DNA of 64,000 nt from Candidatus Saccharicenans subterraneus (GCA_003426165.1 QUAH01000011.1:1-64000); one strand, 5' to 3'; numbered from the stretch's first letter, positions 8,799-17,869 are shown. Program-made: numbers and translations. The notes: generated by a model not told the origin, from the sequence alone.

Positions 8799-8973
8799 CT
8801 AAATTGCGGGAGGAATTTAGCCAAGGCAAATGGGTGCCTCAGCTAAGGTAAAGGACTATTGTCTTTTTTTGGGGGTTGAAGTATATTCGTATACGGCAAC
8901 ATCCAGGGCAATATGATTTAGCCGGAGCAAAAGGCCTCAAGATAAACTCATTTGAAGGAAAGGGAACTAGAAC
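8798..8973 (+). promoter_or_regulatory. Structured leader with alternative hairpins
   Basis: The octamer AATTTAGC (8814-8821) can pair upstream with GCTAAATT (8798-8805) or, through its TTAGC, downstream with GCTAA near 8842 to close a hairpin containing AGGCA/TGCCT. The two pairings are mutually exclusive. A weak AAAGGAC/GUCUUUU hairpin followed by a T-run (about 8850-8870) and a GTATA-TTCG-TATAC hairpin (8881-8894) follow. The first dyad overlaps the predicted transcription start, so it could instead act as a DNA operator. This may be an attenuator or regulator site for the exopolysaccharide operon; no known riboswitch consensus was recognised. Confidence 0.4.
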
Positions 8974-10086
8974 ATGCCAAACATCCCCTTTGTTGACCTG
9001 AAAAGCCAGTATCATTCCATCAAGTCCGAGGTTGATGCCGCCATCCAGTCAGTCCTCAACGACACGGCCTTTGTCGGTGGGAAATACGTTGAAGCCTTTG
9101 AAAATGACTTCGCCGCTCGCTACGGGGTAAAACATTGTATTTCCTGTGCCAACGGCACCGATGCCATCTACATCAGCCTCAAAGCCGCAGGCATTGGCCC
9201 CGGAGACGAGGTTATCACCGCCGCCAACACCTTTATTGCCACCTCCGAAGCCATAACCCAAGCCGGCGCGCGCCCGGTCTTCGTCGACAATGACGAATAT
9301 TACCACTTAGACCCGACTAAACTCGAAGAAAAAATTACCTTCAGGACCAGGGCCGTCATCCCAGTCCATCTTTACGGCCAGCCGGCTGCCATCGATAAAA
9401 TTAAAGCCATCTGCGACCGCCACCGCCTCATCATGATCGAAGACTGCGCCCAGTCGCACTTCGCCACCTATAACGGCCAGAGAACCGGCACCTTCGGCCT
9501 GGCCGGAACCTTCAGCTTCTATCCTGGAAAGAACCTCGGGGCATATGGCGACGGCGGAGCCATCATCACCAACGACGACGAATTCGCCCGCCGGGCCCGC
9601 CTGTTCGCCAATCACGGCTCCCAGAAAAAGTACATCCATGAGATTGAAGGCATAAACAGCCGCCTCGACGGACTGCAGGCCGCCATTCTCAGCGTCAAGC
9701 TTAAATACATCGAGGACTGGAACCGGGCCCGCTACCAGCACGCCCTGAAACTCAACCAGCTCCTCTCCGACATTCCCCAGATCATCACCCCCAAGATCCG
9801 GCCTGGCTGTTCCCACATTTTCCACATCTACTGCATCCGGGTTCCGGAGCGCGAGAAATTAATTGATTACTTAAAAGCTCAGGGCATCGCCACCAATATC
9901 CACTATCCCTATGCCCTACCCTTCGCCCAGGCTTACACCCACCTCAAGCACCAGCCCTCAGACTTCCCGGTGGCCTACGCCTGCCAGAGTCAAATTCTTT
10001 CTCTCCCGATGTACCCCGAGCTAACGGAGGAGCAAATAGAATATATTTCGGAATGTTTGCATAAATTCTATTCCAACCGGGTTTAG
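8974..10086 (+). CDS. DegT/DnrJ/EryC1 nucleotide-sugar aminotransferase (WbpE-like)
   Basis: A 370-residue PLP-dependent enzyme with all landmarks of the sugar aminotransferase family: IPFVDLKSQY at the start, CANGTDAIYISLKA (PLP phosphate pocket), IEDCAQSH, and the PLP lysine in FYPGKNLGAYGDGGA (about residues 184-198), then GINSRLDGLQAAIL. It would convert a 3-keto or 4-keto UDP-sugar to the amino sugar using glutamate. With the following oxidoreductase and left-handed-helix acetyltransferase it forms a three-gene set matching the WbpB-WbpE-WbpD route to 3-acetamido sugars, or the GnnA/GnnB-type route; the exact sugar is inference. First gene of the G+C-rich operon, behind a strong promoter. 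Confidence 0.88.
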   Translation: MPNIPFVDLKSQYHSIKSEVDAAIQSVLNDTAFVGGKYVEAFENDFAARYGVKHCISCANGTDAIYISLKAAGIGPGDEVITAANTFIATSEAITQAGARPVFVDNDEYYHLDPTKLEEKITFRTRAVIPVHLYGQPAAIDKIKAICDRHRLIMIEDCAQSHFATYNGQRTGTFGLAGTFSFYPGKNLGAYGDGGAIITNDDEFARRARLFANHGSQKKYIHEIEGINSRLDGLQAAILSVKLKYIEDWNRARYQHALKLNQLLSDIPQIITPKIRPGCSHIFHIYCIRVPEREKLIDYLKAQGIATNIHYPYALPFAQAYTHLKHQPSDFPVAYACQSQILSLPMYPELTEEQIEYISECLHKFYSNRV

Positions 10087-10119
10087 CCAAGGACCCGGCG
10101 GGAAAAAGGGAGCGGAAAC

Positions 10120-11142
10120 ATGATAAATGTCGGCGTTATCGGTTTCGGTTACTGGGGGCCGAACGTAGCCCGGAACTTTAACGCCAGCCCGGAGGCCCGG
10201 CTCACCGCCATCTGTGACCTGCGGCCGCAACGGATGCTGGTGGCTACTTCGACCTACCCCTTCATCAAGTCTTACACCAACCCAGACGAGCTCATCAAGG
10301 ATCCGGAAATAGACGTGGTGGCCGTGGTCACGCCTGTTTCCAGCCATTATGACCTGGCCCGCAAGGCCCTGCTCAACGGCAAGCACGTGTTCGTGGAAAA
10401 GCCATTTACCATTAACAGCCAGGAAGCGGAAGACCTGATTGAGCTGGCCGCTAAAAAGAACCTCAAGATAATGGTGGACCACACCTTCCTATTTACCGGC
10501 GCCGTGATCAAGATGAAAGAGCTCATCGACTCGGGCGAGCTCGGAAACATCCTCTTCTATGACTCGGTTCGGGTCAACCTGGGTCTTTTCCAGCACGACG
10601 TCAACGTGGTCTGGGACTTAGCCCCCCACGACTTTTCCATCATGTGCCACCTGATTAAGGAAAAACCTGTGGCCGTTTCGGCTCAAGGCGTCTCTCATTA
10701 CAACGGCGATTTCGAGGACGTGGCCTACATCACGGTTTACTTCAACAGCCCGCACCTCATCGCCCATTTCCATGTCAACTGGCTGAGCCCGGTGAAAGTG
10801 CGCCGCACCATCATCAGCGGCAACCGCAAGATGCTACTCTGGGACGACATTTCGGCCGACGAGAAGGTCAAAATCTACGACCGTGGCGTTGAGCTCAAAA
10901 TCCAGACCTCGGAAGAACACGTCCATAACATGCTCATCAATTATCGCATCGGCGACGTCTACGTGCCCAAGCTGGAACCCACCGAAGCCCTGAAGAAAGA
11001 AGTTGATTATTTCATAGAATGCCTGCAGCAGAACAAGGAACCGTTCAACAACGGCCAGGCCGGCCTGATGGTGATCAAGCTGCTGGAAGCATCCAACAGG
11101 TCTATCGCCCAGAAGGGCCATCTGGTAAAATTGACAGAGTAG
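10120..11142 (+). CDS. Gfo/Idh/MocA-family nucleotide-sugar dehydrogenase
   Basis: A 340-residue NAD(P)-dependent oxidoreductase. The Rossmann motif is VGVIGFGYWGPNVARN at residues 3-18, and the family's EKP motif appears as HVFVEKPFT (about 89-97) with the catalytic-region segment WDLAPHDFSIM around residue 165. The likely role is oxidation of a UDP-sugar at C3 to give the keto substrate of the upstream aminotransferase, as WbpB/WlbA or GnnA do. The start has a GGGAG ribosome site and lies 33 bases after the aminotransferase stop; the acetyltransferase follows after 27 bases. Substrate assignment is inferred from this tight grouping. Confidence 0.85.
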   Translation: MINVGVIGFGYWGPNVARNFNASPEARLTAICDLRPQRMLVATSTYPFIKSYTNPDELIKDPEIDVVAVVTPVSSHYDLARKALLNGKHVFVEKPFTINSQEAEDLIELAAKKNLKIMVDHTFLFTGAVIKMKELIDSGELGNILFYDSVRVNLGLFQHDVNVVWDLAPHDFSIMCHLIKEKPVAVSAQGVSHYNGDFEDVAYITVYFNSPHLIAHFHVNWLSPVKVRRTIISGNRKMLLWDDISADEKVKIYDRGVELKIQTSEEHVHNMLINYRIGDVYVPKLEPTEALKKEVDYFIECLQQNKEPFNNGQAGLMVIKLLEASNRSIAQKGHLVKLTE

Positions 11143-11169
11143 ACGAATTCAGGCTGAAGGGAGGACCTG

Positions 11170-11652
11170 ATGGAATACTGTCGCATTGCCCCCGACGTCA
11201 AGCTCGGGGAAAACGTTAAAATTTTCGCCTTTGTCAACCTCTACGGCTGCACTATCGGCGACAACACCAAGATCGGAACCTTCGTGGAAATCCAAAAGGG
11301 CGCGGTTATCGGCAAGAACTGCAAGATTTCCTCTCATACCTTCATCTGCGAGGGTATAACCATTGAAGATGGAGTTTTTATCGGCCATGGCGTGACCTTT
11401 ATCAATGACCTCTATCCACGGGCCACGACCGAGGAAGGCTCTCTCCAGACCGAGCAGGACTGGAAAGTAATCCCCACCCTGGTTAAAAAGCGGGCTTCGA
11501 TTGGCTCGGGTGCTACCATCCTGGCCGGGGTGACCATCGGCGAAGAGGCCATCGTCGGGGCCGGCTCGGTGGTTACGAAAGATGTCCCGCCCCGCACCGT
11601 CGTGGCTGGCAACCCGGCCCGGGTGCTGCGCAAATTGGACGACAAAACTTGA
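11170..11652 (+). CDS. Left-handed beta-helix acetyltransferase (WbpD-like)
   Basis: A 160-residue hexapeptide-repeat acyltransferase. Repeats of the [LIV]-G-x4 type run through most of the protein (for example VKLGENVKIFAFVN, TIGDNTKIGTFVEI, VIGKNCKIS, GVTIGEEAIVGAGSVV) and end in VVAGNPARVLRK, the usual C-terminus. A loop with HGVTFINDLYPRA interrupts the helix, as in WbpD and related 3-N-acetyltransferases. It probably acetylates the new amino group of the UDP-sugar made by the two upstream enzymes, forming a trimer in the cytoplasm. Shine-Dalgarno GGGAGG is well placed. Very similar lengths are known for this family. Confidence 0.85.
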   Translation: MEYCRIAPDVKLGENVKIFAFVNLYGCTIGDNTKIGTFVEIQKGAVIGKNCKISSHTFICEGITIEDGVFIGHGVTFINDLYPRATTEEGSLQTEQDWKVIPTLVKKRASIGSGATILAGVTIGEEAIVGAGSVVTKDVPPRTVVAGNPARVLRKLDDKT

Positions 11653-11657
11653 TTTTT

Positions 11658-11685
11658 TGATATAGAATTTTGTAATTTTATATCA
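11658..11685. promoter_or_regulatory. AT-rich inverted repeat upstream of the sugar transferase gene
   Basis: TGATATA at 11658-11664 is repeated inverted as TATATCA at 11679-11685, with AATT pairs between. It lies in the only AT-rich patch of the 56-base gap before the phosphoglycosyl transferase gene, 23 bases from its ATG. It could be an operator or part of an internal promoter; evidence is only its symmetry and position. Confidence 0.3.
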
Positions 11686-11708
11686 TAGATACAGCCGGGA
11701 ACGGGGCC

Positions 11709-13163
11709 ATGCTCAAAGAACGAGACCGATTCTTAAAGGAAGTTGCCTTCCTCCTTGACATTCTATTCCTGACCGCGGCTTATATTCTGTCTTATGGCCT
11801 CCGAGAAGTATTCGATGTCAACCTGAAGCTTTCCCGGCTCATTCCAGAAGCTGAAGTCACCGGCACTCCCCTTTCCACCTTTCATCAGTATGCCTTGGCC
11901 TATTTCCTTGGAATCTTCGTCTGGATCCTGGCCCTGTTCTTCAGCCGCAGCTATAAATTCCTGCGGATTGAGCCCTATTACCGGGCCGCAGCCAGGGTGA
12001 TCAACTCTTCGGTCCTGATGTTTTTTGGCTATGGAACGGCCCTGTTCGTGCTGAAGGCAGCCTATCTCAGCCGGCTGTTCTTTTTTATTTTTATCGTGAT
12101 CGGCACCCTGGCCCTACTGATCGACCGGGCCATCGTCATTGCCGCCCTTAAGAAAATCCACGAGCAGGGTTACAACTGGCGCCATATCCTGGTGGTCGGG
12201 ACCGGCAACCGGGCCGCCCAGTTCATCACCAAGGTGCGCCAGAACCCGGACTGGGGCCTGAAGGTCATCGGCATAATTAACGATGACGAGCAGCGAGATA
12301 TCAAGGAAGTTAACGGAATCAAGGTTATTGGCTACCTGAAGGACCTGCTGGACATTTTTCACAAGGTGCCGGTTGACCAGGTGGTCTTCGTGCTGCCGCG
12401 CAGCAGGCTCAACCAGATCCAGGAGGCGCTCCATGTCTGCGAGGTTGAAGGCAAGGAAACTTCCATTGCCATCGACCTCTATGATATGAAAATCGCCCGG
12501 TCGGTGATTACCGAAATTGACGGTATACCGCTGCTGAGTTACAACACGGTCCGCATAAGTGAATGGCAGTTATTTGTCAAGCGGGCCATGGACATATTTA
12601 TTTCTTCAGTGGCCATTTTCCTCCTGAGCCCGATTTATGTGGCCGCAGCCGCGGCCATCAAGCTTACCTCCCCCGGGCCGGTTTTCTTCAGGCAGGAGAG
12701 GCTGGGACTTCACGGACGGAAATTCAAGCTGATGAAGTTCCGAACGATGCGAATTGACGCCGATAAACACCTGTCCCAGGTTAACGACCTGGCCGAGATG
12801 ACCACTCCCCAGTTCAAGAATAAAAAGCTGCGCTACATAACGCCGGTTGGCCGCATCCTCAGAAAGTTCAGCATTGATGAATTCCCGCAGTTCTTTAACG
12901 TCTTGGCCGGCGACATGAGCATCGTCGGGCCCCGGCCGACCGTGCCCTGCGAGGTGGAAAAATACGAGGTCTGGCAGCGCCGTCGCTTCTCCATGAAGCC
13001 TGGCATCACCTGCCTTTGGCAGATATCCGGCCGGAATGAAATCGACCACAACGGCTGGATGAAGCTCGACCTGGAATACATAGATAATTTCTCCCTGTGG
13101 CTGGACGTCAGCATCATTTTCAAGACCATCCCGGCCGTGGTGTTCGGCAAGGGCGCCTATTGA
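11709..13163 (+). CDS. Exopolysaccharide polyprenyl-phosphate sugar-1-P transferase
   Basis: A 484-residue polytopic initiating enzyme of the polyprenyl glycosylphosphotransferase family. Four to five N-terminal membrane segments are followed by a CoA-binding-like domain (ILVVGTGNRAAQFI, about residues 160-173), a fifth hydrophobic helix, and the catalytic bacterial sugar transferase domain. That domain shows SPGPVFFRQERLG, KFRTMRIDAD, LRKFSIDEFPQFFNVL and MSIVGPRPTVPCE, and ends with PGITCLWQISGRN. It transfers sugar-1-phosphate from a UDP-sugar to undecaprenyl phosphate, starting each repeat unit. The stop overlaps a possible TTG start of the next gene, indicating translational coupling. 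Confidence 0.92.
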   Translation: MLKERDRFLKEVAFLLDILFLTAAYILSYGLREVFDVNLKLSRLIPEAEVTGTPLSTFHQYALAYFLGIFVWILALFFSRSYKFLRIEPYYRAAARVINSSVLMFFGYGTALFVLKAAYLSRLFFFIFIVIGTLALLIDRAIVIAALKKIHEQGYNWRHILVVGTGNRAAQFITKVRQNPDWGLKVIGIINDDEQRDIKEVNGIKVIGYLKDLLDIFHKVPVDQVVFVLPRSRLNQIQEALHVCEVEGKETSIAIDLYDMKIARSVITEIDGIPLLSYNTVRISEWQLFVKRAMDIFISSVAIFLLSPIYVAAAAAIKLTSPGPVFFRQERLGLHGRKFKLMKFRTMRIDADKHLSQVNDLAEMTTPQFKNKKLRYITPVGRILRKFSIDEFPQFFNVLAGDMSIVGPRPTVPCEVEKYEVWQRRRFSMKPGITCLWQISGRNEIDHNGWMKLDLEYIDNFSLWLDVSIIFKTIPAVVFGKGAY

Positions 13164-13204
13164 AGACCGAAGCTTTTAATGATATAAAGAAGCGGGGCAA
13201 AAAA

Positions 13205-14509
13205 TTGAAACCTCAAAGAGTTGCAGCCGGTCTTATTTTTTTAGTATTCCTTTCTTCCTTTTTAATTCACCCCGCGCCGGCCCGGGCCCAGGGAGCCAAC
13301 TGGATGGCTAACTCTGTCCTGGGACTGCTCAGAGCCGCCCCCTGGAAACTGGGTCTGCTGCGCGGTTACCGGGCCTTCACCCTTGGTAATGTTGGCTATG
13401 ATTCTGATATTTATTACGGTTTCCAGGACAAAGAATATCCCGACTTCACTTTTACCGCCGGTCCTTCCTTTCAGTGGTTTGTGCCCCTAAAAAAACTGAT
13501 AATTTTCGACACCTACCAGCAGATCCAGGGGGCATTTTACGCCCAAAACGAAAAGGAAAGGTCATTCAATTACAGGACCCACGCCCAGCTCCACTTTCTT
13601 CACAAGAAATTCTACGGAAAAACTGCCCTCAGCTATAACAACAGCCGCCGGCGGTTCAGTCCAGAACTCATCCTCAACATCAGGGAGGAACAAATCGCCT
13701 GGAATGGCCTCATGCTCTGGCAGTTCTCAAGAACCGGGGCCATAGCCTGGCAGCTCAGCACGGCCCGATTTAACTACCGCAATGCTGAATACGAGGGTAT
13801 TTCACTCGACCGGGAGCTCAACCGCCGGGAAACCTACGCCGACACCTTTCTTTATTTTCAACCCAACCCGAAGTTCAGGTTCGTCTTAAACGGCCAGGTG
13901 GGGTTTTACAATTTCAAATACGTGGAATCAAGAATCAGGGATAGCCGGAGCTACGCTGTCCTCGGAGGCCTGGAATTCACCCCGGAGCTGTCACCCACCG
14001 GGGCCACCTTCCAGGGCGGTTTCAGCATAGGCTATATCTATCTTGACCCGAAGAACTCTGCCTACCAGCCGGCCTCAGACATCGTGGGCAACGGCTCGGT
14101 CAGCATAACCCTGAGCCGCTGGCTTACCCTCAGGGGCTATTATGCCCGAAACTTCAGCGTTTCCATATACTCGAGCCTGCTCCACTACCTGAGCACCACC
14201 TACGGCGGCGGCCTTACCTTCCGCCTGAGCGAAAAGGTTAGCATGGGAAATAACATTACTTTCGGTCAGACCGATTATCCCTTTGAAACCGAGGGCCAGG
14301 TAACCGCCCCGACCTATAAATTCACGACGCTTTCGGCTAACCTCGGAATAAGTCTGGGCAAGGAATGGAATGTTAACTTTTTCGGGAACATCAGCCAGAG
14401 GAAGATCTTCCCTGCAGAACGAAAGTTGAACCGCTATTTTGTTGGCTTCAGCCTGTCTTTCGGCTCGGTCCCCGGTGAAAATCCTTTGCCAATTCCGTCT
14501 CTGATATGA
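13205..14509 (+). CDS. Outer-membrane beta-barrel protein of the polysaccharide export locus
   Basis: The protein has a clear signal peptide (basic start, then AAGLIFLVFLSSFLI, cleavage likely after APARA) followed by ~400 residues of alternating aromatic/polar beta-strands. It resembles the large beta-barrel proteins encoded with Wza/Wzc genes in EpsH/PEP-CTERM-type and related exopolysaccharide loci. It lacks a recognised enzyme motif. I place the start at TTG 13205, which gives a compact signal peptide of 434 residues total; TTG 13160 (overlapping the preceding stop) and a GTG at 13097 are alternatives. Likely role: outer-membrane passage or anchoring of the polymer. The C-terminus ends GENPLPIPSLI rather than in an aromatic residue. 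Confidence 0.65.
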   Translation: MKPQRVAAGLIFLVFLSSFLIHPAPARAQGANWMANSVLGLLRAAPWKLGLLRGYRAFTLGNVGYDSDIYYGFQDKEYPDFTFTAGPSFQWFVPLKKLIIFDTYQQIQGAFYAQNEKERSFNYRTHAQLHFLHKKFYGKTALSYNNSRRRFSPELILNIREEQIAWNGLMLWQFSRTGAIAWQLSTARFNYRNAEYEGISLDRELNRRETYADTFLYFQPNPKFRFVLNGQVGFYNFKYVESRIRDSRSYAVLGGLEFTPELSPTGATFQGGFSIGYIYLDPKNSAYQPASDIVGNGSVSITLSRWLTLRGYYARNFSVSIYSSLLHYLSTTYGGGLTFRLSEKVSMGNNITFGQTDYPFETEGQVTAPTYKFTTLSANLGISLGKEWNVNFFGNISQRKIFPAERKLNRYFVGFSLSFGSVPGENPLPIPSLI

Positions 14510-14573
14510 TATTAAAATATAAAAGGCTTAAAGCGACAAAATATAATAGAGCCGTTGGATGGAGATAAGTGGA

Positions 14574-15455
14574 ATGAAGAAGCCCAGCATATTAAAGACA
14601 TGTTCAAGGATAATTTCTATTCCTATAATCATCGTCCTTATTTTTTCATTAAACCCGGCCCTGGCCCGGCCGCAGGTCGAACAGGCTCAAACCCAGGCCA
14701 CCCAGGTTGTCGATTACCGCATCGGGGCCAAGGACCTGCTGGAGATTAAAGTCTATGAACTGCCCGAGCTCAACCAGACGGTCCGGGTGGCCGAAGACGG
14801 TACCATCACCCTGGCCGTAATTGGACCGGTGCCGGCCTCCGGCCTGACTGCCCAGGAGCTTGAAAAACGAATTGCCTCCATCCTGGATGAAAAGTACACC
14901 AAGGGCGCCCACGTGACGGTCATCATCAGGGAACACCAGAAAATCGCCGTCCTGGGCGCAGTCGCCAGGCCCGGGCTCTACGAGATGGCCGGCCCCACCA
15001 CCTTGCTTCAAATACTATCCGAAGCCGGCGGCCTGACCCAGCAGGCCGGAAAGGAAATTCACATCCTGAGGCAACAGGATAATGGCAACAACAAGGAAAG
15101 AATAGTGCTGAATGTTGACGAATTGATGAGAAGGAGCAGCGATACCAATATCATTCTCAAGCCCAAGGACGAGATCATTGTCCCCTTTGACCAGACCCTG
15201 ACCGTTTTTGTCTACGGCGAGGTCAGGAATCCCGGGGCCATCCAGTTCCTGGAGTCTAAGGGACTGACCCTGCTCAAGGCCGTGGCCCAGGCCGGCGGCC
15301 TGACCGAGTGGGCTAACGCCGTCCAGGTCCTGGTTAAAAGAAAGGACCCCCAGACCGGCAAGGAAAAAAACCTGTGGTTCAACCTGAAAAAGATAATAGA
15401 CGGAAAACGAGCGGATTTCCCCCTGCAGGATGGGGACATAATCGTTGTCAAGTAA
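14574..15455 (+). CDS. Polysaccharide export protein (Wza-like, Poly_export/SLBB)
   Basis: A 293-residue secreted protein. A signal peptide (RIISIPIIIVLIFSL, cleavage near NPALA) leads into the polysaccharide-export domain, DYRIGAKDLLEIKVYELPEL with GTITLAVIGPVPASGLT (about residues 45-85). Two SLBB segments follow, seen as AVARPGLYEMAGPTTLLQIL and EVRNPGAIQFLESKGLTLL. Unlike E. coli Wza there is no lipobox cysteine, so it is probably not a lipoprotein. It would form the periplasmic/outer-membrane channel through which the polymer leaves, together with the neighbouring Wzz/BY-kinase. The start at 14574 is chosen because GGAG sits nine bases upstream; an in-frame ATG at 14559 overlaps that site. 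Confidence 0.9.
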   Translation: MKKPSILKTCSRIISIPIIIVLIFSLNPALARPQVEQAQTQATQVVDYRIGAKDLLEIKVYELPELNQTVRVAEDGTITLAVIGPVPASGLTAQELEKRIASILDEKYTKGAHVTVIIREHQKIAVLGAVARPGLYEMAGPTTLLQILSEAGGLTQQAGKEIHILRQQDNGNNKERIVLNVDELMRRSSDTNIILKPKDEIIVPFDQTLTVFVYGEVRNPGAIQFLESKGLTLLKAVAQAGGLTEWANAVQVLVKRKDPQTGKEKNLWFNLKKIIDGKRADFPLQDGDIIVVK

Positions 15456-15571
15456 TTCAGGATTAGAAGAGTTGGGTAAGTCACGGCCCTTTGAGCTTAT
15501 AAAAAAGGGCGATTAAAAAGAGAGCAAAAGAAATAAAGCTCAAAAAACAAAATATGTTTTCAGGATAGAAC

Positions 15572-17869
15572 ATGGATAGAACAACACCCACAACCGCCGG
15601 GCCCCGGCAGACCCAGCAGAACCTGCTGGAACAGATACTTTATTACTGGAACGCCATGCTCAGGTGGAAATGGACCGGCCTGACCGTGGCAATTTTAATA
15701 GTTGCCCTGACCCTGGTTTATGTTTTCATCTCGCCTCACATTTATTCAGCTAAGGGGACTATCTGGATAGATGAGACCCAGAGTGTCCTGCCCTTTGAAG
15801 AGCTGTCGCGCCTGAGCGGCGGCATAAACTCCCAGAGCCATGCTCTTCTTCTCAAGAGCCGCTCTCTGGCTTCCGATGTCATCGAAAAAATGAAGCTTCA
15901 CGAGCATCCAGAATTTATGGGACCAAAGCTGCCGGTCAGGCTGGCCAAAGAAAGGATTCAACCCGACAACCCTGTTTTCAAAGAAAAGCTGATAGACGAA
16001 TTCATCGCCAGCCTGAATGTCTCCCCCATTTCCGGCACCAAGTTAATTGAGGTCAGCTTTGACCATAAAAATCCACGCCTGGCAGCCGAAGTCCTGAATA
16101 CCCTTCTGGATTCCTATATCGAAATGCTCATCAAGCGAAAATACACCGCTTCCGAGCAGGCCACTGAATTCTTGAGCACCCAGATTACAGCCCTGAGGAA
16201 AGACATCGAAGAAGCCGAGAAGAAGCTGGCTGAGCTGGGAACGGCCCAGGGCATCCTGCCTCTGAGCTCGGCTGAAGCTCCGCTGATTTCAAAAATCACC
16301 GAAGTCAACACGGCACTGACCGCGGCCACCCTGGACCGGGTCAATAAATACACCACCTACAACCAGCTCAAGGCCCTGCGCCCGGAAGAGCTGCCGGAAT
16401 CGCCGGCCAACCCGGCCATAGCCCGTTTGCGCGAACAGTATGCCCTGCTCAGCCGGGAGTATGCCCGGCGCCTGGCCACCCTTAAGCCGGAATACCCCGA
16501 AATGCAGAAGCTCAAATCCGAAATAGAAGCCACCTATGAGTCGCTGGCCAACGAGAAAGAAAACCTGATAAAAACGGCCTACGCCGATTACCAGGGGGCT
16601 CTGGCCAAGGAACAGAACCTGCAGCGCTTGCTGGATGACCTCAAGGCCCAGGCCTACAAGGCCAACAGCACGGCCATACTCTATAACAGCCTTAAGATTG
16701 AAACGGATAATAAGAAAGCGCTGCTCGAAGCCCTGTCCAAGAGGCAGAGCGAAACCGACCTGGCCTCGCGACTTAAAGACTTGCAGGCCCTTAACGTCTG
16801 GATCGTGGACAAGGCTTCGGTTCCGGTTAATCCTTCATTTCCCAACCGTCGCAAGACTTTCTTGATCGGAGTGCTTCTAGCCCTAATTGGCGGCGCCGGA
16901 ACCTCGCTCTTCATCAATTACCTGGTGGCCACGGTTAAATCCTCCCGGGATATTTCCCAGGCTACGGGCTGGGCCACCATCGGCACCATCCCGGCCTTTG
17001 AAAAGGAATATAAGCCGAAAGGCCCCCGGGCCGAGTTCCGGACGCTGTCCAGCCTGCTCAAGGGTAAACCCGGAATCCTGGATAAAAAGAAAAAAAAGAA
17101 GCACAGCCAGCCGAAACCAAAGAGCGTTTCCCTGAAAGCCGACCAGGCCTCACAGGCTCCAGCTGAAACACCCGACAGAAATAACCACCAGATTGAGCTC
17201 ATCATCCAGCGAGAACCCCGCTGCATTCAGTCAGAAGCCTTCCGCTCCATCAGGACTTCCCTGCTCCTGTCCTTTGACAGCCCGGCCCGAAAAGCCCTGA
17301 TTTTCTCCAGCCCGCTCAGCAAGGACGGCAAATCTTCAGTCATCTCCAACCTGGGGCTGGCCCTGGCCCAGGCCCACAAGCGCGTGGTCATCGTCGACTC
17401 AGACCTACGGAAGCCCCGTCAGCAGGAAATCTTTAACGTGGACTACACCTGGGGCCTGACCCATTTTTTAAGCGCCATCGTCGATGCCTCGGAGATAATC
17501 CGGCCGACCGCCTACACCAACCTGTTCGTGGTGCCCTCGGGCGTGACACCTTCCGATCCCCTGGAGATCATGTTCTCGGAGAAGATGAAAGCCTTCATCA
17601 ATTTCCTGAAGCAACAGTTCGATTTTGTGTTATTCGACTCCCCACCCATCCTGGCCGTTTCCGACGCCCTGGTCCTCGGCAAGCAGGTTGACGGCCTGAT
17701 CCTGGTGGTCAGGGCCGGCCAGACGCCGCTCAACGCCCTGAAACAGGCCAGGAACAAGGTGGAAGACCATAAGATCAACTGCCTGGGCGTGATCATCAAC
17801 GGGGTCAGCCTGCTGGAACAGGAAGGCTATTACGCCAGGCAATACTATCATTATTCCAAGCCGCTATGA
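15572..17869 (+). CDS. Wzz-type chain-length determinant fused to BY-kinase (Wzc-like)
   Basis: The 765-residue inner-membrane protein joins a Wzz domain to a bacterial tyrosine kinase. Transmembrane helices lie near residues 33-55 and 430-450, with a long periplasmic coiled-coil between, containing the GNVR-type region. A lysine-rich linker (KKKKKK near 505-512) precedes the kinase: Walker A in SKDGKSSVISN (about 580-590), Walker A' VVIVDSDLRKP (about 605-615) and Walker B FVLFDSPPI (about 684-692). The C-terminus carries a short tyrosine cluster, GYYARQYYHYSKPL, the autophosphorylation site of this class. Cycles of phosphorylation control polymer length and export with Wza. Confidence 0.93.
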   Translation: MDRTTPTTAGPRQTQQNLLEQILYYWNAMLRWKWTGLTVAILIVALTLVYVFISPHIYSAKGTIWIDETQSVLPFEELSRLSGGINSQSHALLLKSRSLASDVIEKMKLHEHPEFMGPKLPVRLAKERIQPDNPVFKEKLIDEFIASLNVSPISGTKLIEVSFDHKNPRLAAEVLNTLLDSYIEMLIKRKYTASEQATEFLSTQITALRKDIEEAEKKLAELGTAQGILPLSSAEAPLISKITEVNTALTAATLDRVNKYTTYNQLKALRPEELPESPANPAIARLREQYALLSREYARRLATLKPEYPEMQKLKSEIEATYESLANEKENLIKTAYADYQGALAKEQNLQRLLDDLKAQAYKANSTAILYNSLKIETDNKKALLEALSKRQSETDLASRLKDLQALNVWIVDKASVPVNPSFPNRRKTFLIGVLLALIGGAGTSLFINYLVATVKSSRDISQATGWATIGTIPAFEKEYKPKGPRAEFRTLSSLLKGKPGILDKKKKKKHSQPKPKSVSLKADQASQAPAETPDRNNHQIELIIQREPRCIQSEAFRSIRTSLLLSFDSPARKALIFSSPLSKDGKSSVISNLGLALAQAHKRVVIVDSDLRKPRQQEIFNVDYTWGLTHFLSAIVDASEIIRPTAYTNLFVVPSGVTPSDPLEIMFSEKMKAFINFLKQQFDFVLFDSPPILAVSDALVLGKQVDGLILVVRAGQTPLNALKQARNKVEDHKINCLGVIINGVSLLEQEGYYARQYYHYSKPL

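Noticed and set aside
8798-8973. c-di-GMP (GEMM) riboswitch in the operon leader
   Set aside because: Short GGCAA- and GCAAA-like words occur, but the conserved GEMM pattern and its two-helix arrangement are not present.
8531-8973. JUMPstart/ops element upstream of the polysaccharide operon
   Set aside because: The ops core GGCGGTAGCGT was not found in this region.
15486-15510. GCCCTTT/AAAGGGC hairpin between the Wza and Wzc-like genes as a terminator
   Set aside because: It has an 11-base loop and is followed by an A-rich, not T-rich, stretch; the genes are expected to be co-transcribed.
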